Origin: Priestia aryabhattai B8W22
GTDB taxonomy: Bacteria > Bacillota > Bacilli > Bacillales > Bacillaceae_H
DNA: 64,000 bases
Assembly: GCF_000956595.1 (NCBI RefSeq)
Contig: NZ_JYOO01000023.1
Span: 24,966 to 88,965 of the forward strand
Direction of reading: 5' to 3'
The notes beneath the pieces are model-generated. The model was not told the origin of the DNA. It did no database searches and worked only from the letters and a program-made list of their open reading frames with translations. Of this stretch, positions 27,007 to 34,741 are shown piece after piece. A program made the translations under genes and the position numbers. Numbering within the stretch: position 1 is the stretch's first letter; every line of letters begins with the position of its first letter.

Positions 27007-27261
27007 ATGAAACAAAGTATGGTTAAAACAAGCGAAATGATGACTTTATTAGATAGCTTACTAGAGCAAGTAGATCTAGTGGATAAAACGATGTCTACAT
27101 CTATAAATGAAGCATTTACACATTGTGAAGAAACATATATGGAACAAGTTCATCGCATTGACCAATCACTGCAAGAAATTGAAGTAGCTGTGTATGAAAG
27201 CATGCCTTCCGAAACAGAATGGAGTAGAAGCCGAAGAGAAATGGTTCTTCATACAGTATAA
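27007..27261 (+). CDS. yppD: Small conserved protein (YppD position)
   Basis: This 84-aa acidic, helical protein begins 'MKQSMVKTSEMM' and shows heptad-like hydrophobic spacing. The frame is open from 26941, but GGAGGG at 26995-27000 fits ATG 27007 best (ATG 27001 is too close). It is identified as YppD only by position between yppC and yppE and by length. No known motif. Function unknown. Confidence 0.65.
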   Translation: MKQSMVKTSEMMTLLDSLLEQVDLVDKTMSTSINEAFTHCEETYMEQVHRIDQSLQEIEVAVYESMPSETEWSRSRREMVLHTV

Positions 27262-27306
27262 AGATTGTTTATGTTACAATAGTCATCGTAGAGGTGACGA
27301 ATAACG

Positions 27307-27657
27307 ATGAATGAAGATGTGAAAAAAAGTACGGAAATCATGTTTCAATATAATGAAGTAGCTGTAGAACGATTAGCGTCTATTCAACAAGAAGAAAATT
27401 ATGAAGTTAAATTTTTTGAAGAAGTAAAACCTTATGGAGATATTTTCTTCAAAGAACTTGATGGCTGGGCTAGTCTCGTAACCGAATGGCTGAAGAAAGA
27501 GCGACCAAAATATATTCATGTTAATCAAGTAGAGACGTTAAAAGAAAATTTACAAAACGTTGTACTACAGTCATTTTATCCCGAGACGCGAGAAAAGCGA
27601 TTTAAAAAGATGTATCACTCAAATAAGTATGTGCTCGAGTCGATATTGAATAATTAA
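27307..27657 (+). CDS. yppE: YppE-like protein (DUF1798)
   Basis: This 116-aa, mainly helical cytoplasmic protein with 'FFEEVKPYGDIFFKELDGW', 'WLKKERPKYIHVNQV' and 'KRFKKMYHSNKYVLESIL' matches the DUF1798/YppE four-helix bundle family. RBS GAGGTGA precedes the ATG. It starts 46 bases after yppD and is probably co-transcribed with it. Function unknown. Repeat element 1 starts 47 bases downstream. Confidence 0.82.
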   Translation: MNEDVKKSTEIMFQYNEVAVERLASIQQEENYEVKFFEEVKPYGDIFFKELDGWASLVTEWLKKERPKYIHVNQVETLKENLQNVVLQSFYPETREKRFKKMYHSNKYVLESILNN

Positions 27658-27703
27658 TCCCGGCCTTCCGTTAAGATCTACAAGGTGGGGATTTTCTATG
27701 TAT

Positions 27704-28028
27704 GAGATGGTAACAAAAGTATTTTACTCGAAGTGAAAAACGAACTATCGATCATTTTTTTGATTCGTAGTTCGTTTTTTTGATGATCAGCATAGGTTTC
27801 ATCTGTTTCGTTCCTTCGAGTAGTTGATTGGAGGGCAAGGCGAAGGCTCCTGCGGGAAAAGCGGAACAGATGAGACCCCGCAGAAGCGCAAGCGACGAGG
27901 AGGCTCATCGGCCGCCCGCGGAAAGCGAAGCCTTGCACGTAGATCAACTGCGGTGCCATAAGCGGTTCAGCTCATGTATCCCATTTGTTCGTTTCTAGAT
28001 TGGATTCATTTTGTTATGTCCCAGCCTC
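27704..28028 (+). mobile_element. Repeat element copy 1 (MITE-like, about 325 bp)
   Basis: The right end reads GTTATGTCCCAGCCTC; the left end is a degenerate reverse complement of it (GAGATGGTAACAAAAG). After the left end comes a hairpin with ACGAACTA/TAGTTCGT arms and A/T flanks (about 27738-27780). A GC-rich core (27824-27955) contains GGGCAAGGCGAAG, CTCCTGCGGG, CCCCGCAG and GCGAAGCCTTGCACG; its ends GGCAAGGC/GCCTTGC pair. It is closely similar over the core to 49184-49521 and, in reverse, to 40397-40688. No open frame of interest. It lies between yppE and the small gene at 28052. Confidence 0.75.
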
Positions 28029-28051
28029 TTTTTATCATGATCAATAAAAAG

Positions 28052-28222
28052 TTAATCAAAATCTTTTTGAGATTGGATAGAAACAGCTGGGTGATCTTGT
28101 GAAGCGACTGTATCGATATGATAATCAACTTTTTCGGTATGTTTAGAAGCAACGGCGTTATTTGTTTTATTTACTGCACTTTGTCCCTGCTTTTTGTGAT
28201 CAAAATGTTTTCCACGACTCAT
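28052..28222 (-). CDS. Small uncharacterised hydrophilic protein
   Basis: A 56-aa peptide starts 'MSRGKHFDHKKQG', contains 'VDYHIDTVASQDHPAVSIQS' and ends 'QKDFD'. The RBS AAAGGAGGT is ideal and well spaced. Composition (His, Lys, Gln, Asp; no long hydrophobic run) suggests a soluble, perhaps spore-related peptide, but I do not recognise the family. It lies next to repeat element 1 and upstream of it on the minus strand. Confidence 0.65.
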   Translation of the reverse strand: MSRGKHFDHKKQGQSAVNKTNNAVASKHTEKVDYHIDTVASQDHPAVSIQSQKDFD

Positions 28223-28347
28223 GAGATAGACCTCCTTTATTGAATACTACGTTAAAGCTTTTATAGTATAAACAAGTCAAAAAAGAAGTATGTGTCCACT
28301 TTATCGGAAACAAATAAACCACCGATTTCTCGGTGGTAGTAAAAAAA

Positions 28348-28542
28348 TTAATCATCTTGTGCACTAAAATCGGGCTTAGTAGCTCCAATTTGTTCGAGTT
28401 CACGTACAGCGGCTTTGTAATTCATAGGAGTTAAAAAACCTTTTAAATACTGCTGCTGAGCAAAATCGAGTAATTCATTACTTGACTGCGGCTCATATTG
28501 TTTCACCGCAATAAAAGCTTCTTGAAGTTCGTTCACATACAT
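28348..28542 (-). CDS. yppF: YppF-like small protein
   Basis: This 64-aa acidic protein has 'NELLDFAQQQYLKGFLTPMNY', matching the YppF family. RBS AGGAGGGAA before the ATG. Located between yppE and yppG, as in B. subtilis, here on the minus strand. Function unknown. Confidence 0.8.
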   Translation of the reverse strand: MYVNELQEAFIAVKQYEPQSSNELLDFAQQQYLKGFLTPMNYKAAVRELEQIGATKPDFSAQDD

Positions 28543-28772
28543 GTAAATTCCCTCCTAATCCCCATTTGTGCCACTACGTATAGGTAGTATCACTTGTTCT
28601 TATCGTACCATATATTTAAAAAATCTCGTTTTTTTGAAAAATTTAAACTTTCGACAGAAACCTACATATTTTTGAATGCGTTCTCCAAAAGTACAAGTAG
28701 ACGAACGTCACCTCTTATTTCTGCATACATACTATATATTATGTAATATTAAAAAGGAGGTATTGATTTTGC

Positions 28773-29186
28773 ATGTATACAAGTAAGCACTATCCGTATT
28801 ATGAGCAACATCAACCAGAACGTTTTGATTTAAGTCAGGTACATCCATTTCCACAGTATCACCAGCAGCCATGGACGGAAGCTTATATGCCGCAACATCC
28901 GTACGCTCAGCAACAAATGCCTTTTGGTCCTCAGCAAATTCCCTATATGAACGGAATGTATCAGCAGCCCATGTACAATAATGCAGGTGCGCCTTTTAAT
29001 CCATACCCTAAAGCTCAGCAGCAAAAGCCTCAGCCTTCTCAATTTCAGTCATTAATGTCTCAGTTTAAATCGAGTGATGGCAATTACGATATGAACAAGA
29101 TGATGAATACTGCGGGGCAGATGATGGGAGCCATGAACCAATTAACATCCTTAGTAAAAGGATTTTCCGGGATTTTCAAAGTATAA
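28773..29186 (+). CDS. yppG: YppG-like Gln/Pro/Tyr-rich protein
   Basis: This 137-aa protein has a low-complexity Gln, Pro, Tyr and His-rich N-terminal two thirds and a conserved C-terminal 'MMNTAGQMMGAMNQLTSLVK' helix. That layout is typical of YppG and several small spore coat-associated proteins. ATG 28773 lies 12 bases after AAGGAGG, slightly long spacing; no better in-frame start exists. A hairpin (GGACTAGAA/TTCTAGTCC) follows the stop at 29187-29210. Spore role is inference. Confidence 0.78.
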   Translation: MYTSKHYPYYEQHQPERFDLSQVHPFPQYHQQPWTEAYMPQHPYAQQQMPFGPQQIPYMNGMYQQPMYNNAGAPFNPYPKAQQQKPQPSQFQSLMSQFKSSDGNYDMNKMMNTAGQMMGAMNQLTSLVKGFSGIFKV

Positions 29187-29217
29187 GGACTAGAAGATGG
29201 TTTCTAGTCCCTGCTTA

Positions 29218-29364
29218 TTATTTCTTCTTTTGATTTTTTAAATAGGTTTCTCCAAGAAGTGCAAATACTTCATTGTAAGTTAATCCAGACTGAGCATTTA
29301 AACGTTTGACTTCTTCGATATCTGTTGTTGATGAAGTTGAGATTTGATGCTTGCTTTTTTTCAT
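29218..29364 (-). CDS. Small uncharacterised protein
   Basis: A 48-aa peptide starts 'MKKSKHQISTSSTTDIEEVKR' in two halves and ends 'LGETYLKNQKKK'. RBS AAGGAGAG is well placed. The C-terminal half is a probable amphipathic helix with 'SGLTYNEVFALL'. Family not recognised; Bacillus small proteins of this type are often spore- or stress-related. It is convergent with yppG. Confidence 0.6.
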   Translation of the reverse strand: MKKSKHQISTSSTTDIEEVKRLNAQSGLTYNEVFALLGETYLKNQKKK

Positions 29365-29441
29365 AAAAGCTCTCCTTTTCTATGTAAAATGAATAACATC
29401 CCATCTTAGTATATTTCCAAATGTGCCCCTTCTATAACTGG

Positions 29442-29483
29442 AAAAAAACGCCGAAGACACTCATGGTTCTTCGGCTTTTTTTT
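29442..29483. terminator. Terminator downstream of the CotG-like gene
   Basis: GCCGAAGA / TCTTCGGC with A7 and T8 flanks, functional on either strand; it would end the minus-strand gene at 29510-29977. Confidence 0.8.
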
Positions 29484-29509
29484 GCAATAAAGATGAGTGT
29501 TTAGAGAAA

Positions 29510-29977
29510 TTAAGAACGACGAGAGCGGCGAGTAGAAAGACGAGAGCGGCGGGTAGAACGGCGAGAGCGGCGAGTAGAACGGCGAGAGCGGCGAGTAGAA
29601 CGGCGAGAGCGGCGAGTAGAACGGCGAGAGCGGCGAGTAGAACGGCGAGAGCGGCGGGTAGAACGGCGAGAGCGGCGAGTAGAACGGCGAGAGCGGCGAG
29701 TAGAACGGCGAGAGCGGCGAGTAGAACGGCGAGAGCGGCGAGTAGAACGGCGAGAACGACGAGTAGAGCGATGAGAGCGGCGAGTAGAACGACGAGAGCC
29801 GCGAGAAGAGCGACGCGTACCGCGAGTAGAACGGCGAGAGCTGCGACGAGAGCTACGAGAAGAGCGACGCGGCTTTGTTAGTGGACCGGCAGTTGGCTCT
29901 TGAAACATAAAAGATTTCAGTTCTGTACATTCTAGGGCTTCAGCAGCCTCTTTAATTTTTTCAGCTGTAATATGCAA
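29510..29977 (-). CDS. cotG: CotG-like spore coat protein of Arg/Ser heptad repeats
   Basis: This 155-aa protein has a short ordinary N-terminus ('[16 protein letters not shown]') followed by about 120 residues made almost only of Arg, Ser and Thr. The last ~95 residues are about thirteen copies of the heptad R-R-S-T-R-R-S, encoded by a 21-bp DNA repeat. The start is TTG at 29975-29977 behind AAGGAGG; no ATG is available. It is divergent from cotH, the arrangement of cotG-cotH in B. subtilis, where CotH phosphorylates CotG on serine. The CotG assignment rests on architecture and place; the repeat is Arg-rich rather than the Lys/Ser/Tyr type of B. subtilis. Confidence 0.75.
   Translation of the reverse strand: MHITAEKIKEAAEALECTELKSFMFQEPTAGPLTKPRRSSRSSRRSSRRSTRGTRRSSRGSRRSTRRSHRSTRRSRRSTRRSRRSTRRSRRSTRRSRRSTRRSRRSTRRSRRSTRRSRRSTRRSRRSTRRSRRSTRRSRRSTRRSRLSTRRSRRS
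29520..29795. repeat. Tandem 21-bp repeats inside the CotG-like gene
   Basis: About thirteen direct copies of a 21-bp unit (GGCGAGAGCGGCGAGTAGAA plus C on the plus strand) occur, nearly identical in the middle and diverging towards the gene start. In-frame copy number change would leave the protein readable. Confidence 0.9.
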
Positions 29978-30148
29978 TACAAAAACCTCCTTGTCAATTG
30001 GACTAGGTCTTGCATTAATAGAATACGCGCTGATGCTTGTCCTTGATATGAGTCAAAAGTGGAGTTTACGGAAATAGTTGATGCGGTGGGGTATCATGGA
30101 GAATTTTCCCTTCATATACTTTAATAATTGAAGAAAGGTGGTCGAATA

Positions 30149-31234
30149 ATGAAGCAAAAAGAAATCCCTCAATACGCTCTGTTTGTGAATGTAAAAGATT
30201 TAAAGGAAATGCAAAGAGATATTTGGTCAGAAGAAGCGGTTCAGGCAACGATGAAGTTTAACAAAAAACGCTACGATATTGATTTGCTGCTAAGAGGCTC
30301 CCATATTCGGAAGATGAAGAAAAAGTCATATTATATTGAATTTTATTCTCCGAAGATATTTCAGCGTGCCAAAGAAATACACCTAAACGCTGAATATAAA
30401 GATCCATCGCTTATGCGCAACAAATTGTCCCTCGATTTTTTCTCTTCTTTAGATGTTTTATCTCCTCACTCTCAGTTTGTCACTCTTAAGATTAATGGGA
30501 AAAATGAAGGAATATATCTTCAGCTCGAATCGGTAGATGAACTATTTTTGAAAAAAAGAAATTTAGCGGATGGATCCATATTTTATGCAGTGGACGGAGA
30601 TGCTAATTTTTCTTTGATGAGCGATTTGGATAAAAAGCCGAAAACAACTTTGTTATCTGGATATGAAGATAAAGCAGTGAGAGAAGGGGATGAGGAAAAA
30701 TTAGAAAAGTTTATATTTAATCTTAATACATGGACAAATACGGAATTCGAACAGAATATTGAGAAGTACCTGAACGTCGACCGCTACTTATCTTGGCTAG
30801 TCGGTATTATTTGTATGCAGAATTACGACGGTTTTGTCCATAACTATGCGCTCTATCTAAATCATGAAAGCGGGCGTTTTGAACTGATTCCATGGGATTA
30901 TGATGCAACTTGGGGAAGAGATGTAAATGGAAAAGTAATGGAAGGAGACTATGTCCGTGCACAAGGATTTAATACGCTTACAGCTCGCTTACTGGCGGTG
31001 AACAGCATTAAAAAGCGATATATTCAAAAAATGAACAATGTTCTAAATAATCAATTTACAATAGAATACATGAAACCAATCATTTATCAACTGCATGAGT
31101 ATATTGCTCCATATGTATTAAAAGATCCTTACGTAAAAGATAACTTAGAGCAATTTTATAAAGAACCCGAATTTATGCTGTCTTTTATAAAAGAACGAAC
31201 AGCGTATATTAAAAATAACCTTTTGACTCTTTAA
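30149..31234 (+). CDS. cotH: CotH family spore coat protein kinase
   Basis: CotH is an atypical protein kinase of the inner/outer coat that phosphorylates CotB and CotG and controls outer coat assembly. The 361-aa protein has 'LLRGSHIRKMKKKSYYIEF' (phosphate-binding region with Lys), the helix pair typical of the family, the catalytic Asp block 'CMQNYDGFVHNYALYL' and the metal-binding 'IPWDYDATWGRD'. Length is close to B. subtilis CotH (362 aa). AGAAAGGTGG fits ATG 30149 rather than an upstream in-frame codon at 30128. The neighbours are the CotG-like gene (divergent) and two CotB-like genes downstream, a plausible kinase-substrate cluster. Confidence 0.92.
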   Translation: MKQKEIPQYALFVNVKDLKEMQRDIWSEEAVQATMKFNKKRYDIDLLLRGSHIRKMKKKSYYIEFYSPKIFQRAKEIHLNAEYKDPSLMRNKLSLDFFSSLDVLSPHSQFVTLKINGKNEGIYLQLESVDELFLKKRNLADGSIFYAVDGDANFSLMSDLDKKPKTTLLSGYEDKAVREGDEEKLEKFIFNLNTWTNTEFEQNIEKYLNVDRYLSWLVGIICMQNYDGFVHNYALYLNHESGRFELIPWDYDATWGRDVNGKVMEGDYVRAQGFNTLTARLLAVNSIKKRYIQKMNNVLNNQFTIEYMKPIIYQLHEYIAPYVLKDPYVKDNLEQFYKEPEFMLSFIKERTAYIKNNLLTL

Positions 31235-31365
31235 AAATGGATAGATTTATAGGCAACAGTGGATTTTGTTAATAATAGGCAAATGCAGGAAATCAATAGC
31301 TGTACATGATACGTATATATACAGTATGAATGACCAATAAGGATAACTAATAAGGAGGAAAAACA

Positions 31366-32508
31366 ATGAGTAACTATTACTATGGCCAAGAACAAGAGCA
31401 AAATCAAAATCCACGCCAAAAATCAAGCCAAAAACGCAGCCGAAATATACAAATGCCTGATAAAGGCTATTCTTCTCACTTCAAACCCCTAAAAGGAAGA
31501 GTGGTGACTGTTTATCGTGGAGGACCTGAATCTAAAACAGGTTATTTGGTTGACGTGCAGTCAGACTATTTAATCTTAGCAGTGGAAAGCAATAATAACA
31601 ATAATAACAATAATGGTGAAAATAACAATCAAAACAATCAAAACAACCAAAATAATAATCAGCAAGAATATACACTTGTATATTATCACTTAGCGCATGT
31701 AAAAAGTATTACTGAAGATACTATGTCAAATTCGGCACAAACGTTTACCGGAATTAGCACAGAATTAGAATTGTATCGAGGAAAAACTTTTGCAGGAACT
31801 TTATCATTGATGAAAACTAAATATGTGCAGGTTAACCAAGGTGGGCCTGAGAAAAAAGCAGGTCAACTTCTTGATGTCTTAGGTTCATTTGAATCTGCTT
31901 ATATAGTATTACTCACAGAGGACGACGGTATCATCTATATTAATACTGAACACGTTAAGAGTGTGAGTGAATATCAAAACAACAATGGAGATCAAACTAC
32001 TCAATCTGCAAATGAACTCTTAGTGAGTCAAGAACCAGAATATATGAAATCTAAAAGCTTTAACGATCTTTTTGCTCACCTTTCCCATAAATGGGTATCA
32101 ATCAATAATGGAGGACCTGAAGCTGTAGAGGGCGTGCTAGTACAAAGCCGAAATGGTACATTTACACTTGTGCAGAATAATCAAGTATTACGCTTACAGC
32201 CGAGACATGTTAAAACCATTTGTGTAGGAGCAAAAGGGGCTTTTAAGCAAAACGATAACAATCAAAACAATGAGGAAACAGAAGAAAATGGAGAGACTGA
32301 AGCTGCAAAGTCTACAGAAGAACGTACAGGAAGCCGCACAGGTGGACGTACAGGACGCCGTACGGGAGGGCGCACAGATGATCGCTCTCGAGGACGCCGC
32401 ACGGGAGGACGCACAGGGGATCGTTCTCGAGGACGCCGTACGGGTTCACGCTCTTCAGCACCGGCAGAGAAAGTTATTAAAACGAAAAATTATCGTTGGA
32501 AAGCATGA
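31366..32508 (+). CDS. cotB: CotB-like spore coat protein with Asn-rich insert and Arg/Thr/Gly-rich tail
   Basis: This 380-aa protein has three copies of a domain with the signature 'GGPE' ('VYRGGPESKTGYLVDV', 'VNQGGPEKKAGQLLDV', 'INNGGPEAVEGVLVQS'), each ending in a 'HVKS/HVKT' strand. An Asn/Gln-rich stretch (residues ~77-103) interrupts the first copy. The last ~75 residues are acidic, then Arg/Thr/Gly repeats ('RTGGRTGRRTGG', 'DDRSRGRRTGG'). B. subtilis CotB has the same N-terminal domains and length but a Ser/Lys-rich tail, which is phosphorylated by CotH. RBS AAGGAGGAA. A clear terminator follows. Confidence 0.85.
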   Translation: MSNYYYGQEQEQNQNPRQKSSQKRSRNIQMPDKGYSSHFKPLKGRVVTVYRGGPESKTGYLVDVQSDYLILAVESNNNNNNNNGENNNQNNQNNQNNNQQEYTLVYYHLAHVKSITEDTMSNSAQTFTGISTELELYRGKTFAGTLSLMKTKYVQVNQGGPEKKAGQLLDVLGSFESAYIVLLTEDDGIIYINTEHVKSVSEYQNNNGDQTTQSANELLVSQEPEYMKSKSFNDLFAHLSHKWVSINNGGPEAVEGVLVQSRNGTFTLVQNNQVLRLQPRHVKTICVGAKGAFKQNDNNQNNEETEENGETEAAKSTEERTGSRTGGRTGRRTGGRTDDRSRGRRTGGRTGDRSRGRRTGSRSSAPAEKVIKTKNYRWKA

Positions 32509-32521
32509 TGAAATGGAACAT

Positions 32522-32546
32522 AAAAGGTGCTTATAAAGCACCTTTT
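32522..32546 (+). terminator. Terminator between the two CotB-like genes
   Basis: AAAAGGTGCTT / AAGCACCTTTT with a three-base loop. Confidence 0.8.
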
Positions 32547-32577
32547 CTATCATATAGGAAAAAGGAGGAGAATGAGA

Positions 32578-33240
32578 ATGAGTATGAATCATTATATCAA
32601 TAAAATTGTGGAGTTAGATATTTCAGGTAAAACGACATTTGTTGGCAGACTTATTGATCTTGGATTAGATATTATGGTTTTGTATAATGGACATGATTAT
32701 TTGTATATTCCTCTTTTACACATGCATGGTTTGCGGGAAGTATCGGAAGAAGACTATACGGTTTTACGTGAAATAGAAGAGAACTTAATAGAAGAAAGTC
32801 AGCGGATTTCTTATCGTAATATTTTACAGCAGGCAAAAGGGAAGTTTATTGAAATTTATGTAACGGGAGGGAAATCATTGCATGGCTATATTACAAGCGT
32901 GCTGAATGATTATCTTGTATTTTATTCTCCAGTGTATAAGAATGTCTTTGTTTCTCTGCATCATTTGAAATGGCTTACCCCTTACAGTAATGAGTTAACC
33001 CCTTATTCTTTAAGTGACAAAGAGCTGCCAGTAAGGCCCGCCTCTGCACCTTTTGTCAGAAACTTTGAAGAGCAGCTTAAAAAATATGAAAATCAACTGG
33101 TCGTATTAGATTTAGGGGATCAATCAGAAAAAATTGGCGTACTTAAAGAAGTTTCTAATAATATTGTTGAACTAATTACGGCAAATGGAGAAAGTATGTA
33201 TTGGAAGCTAGCTCATGTAAAATCTGTGCACTTGCCTTAG
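32578..33240 (+). CDS. CotB-related protein (DUF2642-type modules)
   Basis: This 220-aa protein has three related modules: 'VELDISGKTTFVGRLIDLGL', then 'GKFIEIYVTGGKSLHGYITSVL', then 'NQLVVLDLGDQSEKIGVLKEV', each followed by a 'H-x-K/LAHVKSVH' strand. These are the same Sm-like modules as in the CotB-like protein upstream, without the repetitive tail, so it looks like a paralogue. AAAGGAGG suits ATG 32578 (spacing 9) better than 32572. It is probably a coat or coat-associated protein; this is inference from place and similarity. Confidence 0.75.
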   Translation: MSMNHYINKIVELDISGKTTFVGRLIDLGLDIMVLYNGHDYLYIPLLHMHGLREVSEEDYTVLREIEENLIEESQRISYRNILQQAKGKFIEIYVTGGKSLHGYITSVLNDYLVFYSPVYKNVFVSLHHLKWLTPYSNELTPYSLSDKELPVRPASAPFVRNFEEQLKKYENQLVVLDLGDQSEKIGVLKEVSNNIVELITANGESMYWKLAHVKSVHLP

Positions 33241-33271
33241 AAAAAGAGACCTCGGTGTCGTCTCTTTTTTT
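33241..33271 (+). terminator. Terminator of the CotB-related gene
   Basis: AAAAAGAGAC / GTCTCTTTTT stem with T7 tail directly after the stop codon. Confidence 0.85.
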
Positions 33272-33338
33272 ATGTGCTTATCAGGACAAGTATATTGAAT
33301 AAACAAATGAGATGATTTAAATTTTTTAGAAAATTATG

Positions 33339-33367
33339 TTGACAATAAAGAAAATCTTTATTAAAGT
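33339..33367 (+). promoter_or_regulatory. Promoter of the S-box leader
   Basis: TTGACA at 33339-33344, spacer 17, TAAAGT at 33362-33367. This gives a start near 33374, 30-40 bases before the riboswitch. Confidence 0.55.
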
Positions 33368-33406
33368 TAGTAACAACAAACGTTAACCACCAACAATTAT
33401 ATAGAA

Positions 33407-33525
33407 CTCTTATCAAGAGTGGCGGAGGGACTGGCCCTGCGATGCCCGGCAACCATCAAATGAAACATTCATTTGAACGGTGCTAATTCCTGTGGAACAT
33501 CAGTATTGTTCTAACAGATGAGAGA
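33407..33525 (+). ncRNA. SAM-I (S-box) riboswitch
   Basis: The consensus S-box core is present: AAGAGTGGCGGAGGGA-CTGGCCC, GATGCCCGGCAACC, and a variable P3/P4 arm with GGTGCTAATTCC. P1 is formed by CTCTTATC (33407-33414) and GATGAGAG (33518-33525). S-boxes switch off methionine and cysteine genes when S-adenosylmethionine is high. Downstream are metI and metC, a classic S-box operon in B. subtilis. Confidence 0.95.
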
Positions 33526-33540
33526 AATCGTGTATAAACG

Positions 33541-33575
33541 AACACTCTTCCATCTGTGAAGAGTGTTTTTTATTT
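33541..33575 (+). terminator. Regulated terminator of the SAM riboswitch
   Basis: AACACTCTTC / GAAGAGTGTT stem followed by TTTTTTATTTT. The competing antiterminator is visible: CAGATGAGAG (33515-33524) can pair with CTCTTCCATCTG (33545-33556), which includes the P1 3' strand, so ligand binding should free the terminator. Confidence 0.9.
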
Positions 33576-33595
33576 TGAGTTAAGGAGAGAAATAG

Positions 33596-34741
33596 ATGAA
33601 AATTGAAACTTTATTAGTTCGTTCAGGAGTAGGTCGTGACCCTTCAACAGGTTCTATTACAACACCCATTTACCAAGCATCAACATTTGCTCATCCTGCT
33701 TTAGGGCAAAGTACAGGATTTGACTATGCACGTACGGCAAATCCTACTCGTACAGCATTGGAAGAAGCAATTGCTGCTTTAGAAAAAGGCGAAGTAGGAG
33801 TAGCATTCGCTTCAGGAATGGCGGGTGTAATGGCAGTTTTAGCACTATTTAAAAACGGAGATCATTTAATTGTATCAGAGGATTTATACGGAGGAACGTA
33901 CCGAGTACTAAATGAAATCTTTTCAGAGCAAGGAATTACTGTTTCGTACGTCAACACAGCCCATCTCGAGCAAGTGAAAGATGCGCTTCGTCCCAATACG
34001 AAAGCTGTATTTATTGAAACACCTACAAATCCAATGATGCACGTAACTGATTTGCCAGAAGCAATTGCGTTAGCTAAACAGCATGATTTGCTTACGATCG
34101 TTGACAATACATTCATGTCCCCTTACTATCAGCGGCCTTTAGAGCTTGGAGCAGATATCGTGATACATAGTGCGAGCAAATACATTGGAGGTCATAATGA
34201 TGTAGTTGCTGGTCTTGTAGTCGCTCGATGTAGTAGCTTAGGAGAAAGAATTCGTTTTTATCAAAATGCAGCTGGGGCAATCTTAGGTCCACAAGATAGC
34301 TGGCTGTTATTGCGCGGTGTTAAAACGCTAGCGCTTCGTATGGAAAAGCATAACGAAAACGCACTGAAAATTGCAAAGTGGCTTACTGCTCATGATCTCG
34401 TGGAAAAAGTGTATTACCCTGGTCTTGAAACACATCCGGGCTATGAAATCATGAAGAAACAAGCAACTGGATTTGGAGGCATGATTTCTTTTGCTGTCTC
34501 ACACCCTGACATCGTGTCCACGCTTTTGGAAAATGTCAAAGTTATTACATTTGCAGAAAGCTTAGGAGGCGTGGAAAGTTTAATGACATTCCCAGCTCGT
34601 CAAACACACGCTGACATTCCGGAGGAAATTCGAAACCGTGTCGGAGTAACAAACTGTTTACTGCGATTATCTGTTGGAATTGAGCACGCAGATGATTTAA
34701 TTAAAGATTTGAAGGAGGCATTTGATGCATACCAACAATAA
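33596..34741 (+). CDS. metI: Cystathionine gamma-synthase / O-acetylhomoserine thiolyase MetI
   Basis: This PLP enzyme of the Cys/Met metabolism family (381 aa) joins an activated homoserine with cysteine or sulfide on the way to methionine. Motifs: 'YARTANPTRTALEEAIAALE', 'SGMAGVMAV', 'DLYGGTYR', the PLP site 'DIVIHSASKYIGGHND' with the Schiff-base Lys, and 'LRLSVGIEHADDL'. It is the first gene of the S-box operon. Its 3' end overlaps metC by 17 bases and carries the metC RBS. Confidence 0.93.
   Translation: MKIETLLVRSGVGRDPSTGSITTPIYQASTFAHPALGQSTGFDYARTANPTRTALEEAIAALEKGEVGVAFASGMAGVMAVLALFKNGDHLIVSEDLYGGTYRVLNEIFSEQGITVSYVNTAHLEQVKDALRPNTKAVFIETPTNPMMHVTDLPEAIALAKQHDLLTIVDNTFMSPYYQRPLELGADIVIHSASKYIGGHNDVVAGLVVARCSSLGERIRFYQNAAGAILGPQDSWLLLRGVKTLALRMEKHNENALKIAKWLTAHDLVEKVYYPGLETHPGYEIMKKQATGFGGMISFAVSHPDIVSTLLENVKVITFAESLGGVESLMTFPARQTHADIPEEIRNRVGVTNCLLRLSVGIEHADDLIKDLKEAFDAYQQ

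Noticed and set aside
27696..27959. Minus-strand reading frame in repeat element 1 (similar frames in copies 2 and 3)
   Set aside because: It is created by the GC-rich core; the frame is not kept between copies and has no RBS.
29520..29795. CRISPR-like regular repeats
   Set aside because: The 21-bp units are directly joined without unique spacers and are in frame with a coat-type protein; no cas genes are present.
30066..30248. Minus-strand frame overlapping the start of cotH
   Set aside because: It runs antisense through the cotH RBS and first codons; no supporting signal.
32270..32536. Overlapping 88-codon frame in the CotB-like tail
   Set aside because: It is a shadow of the repetitive Arg/Thr/Gly coding sequence, with no RBS of its own.
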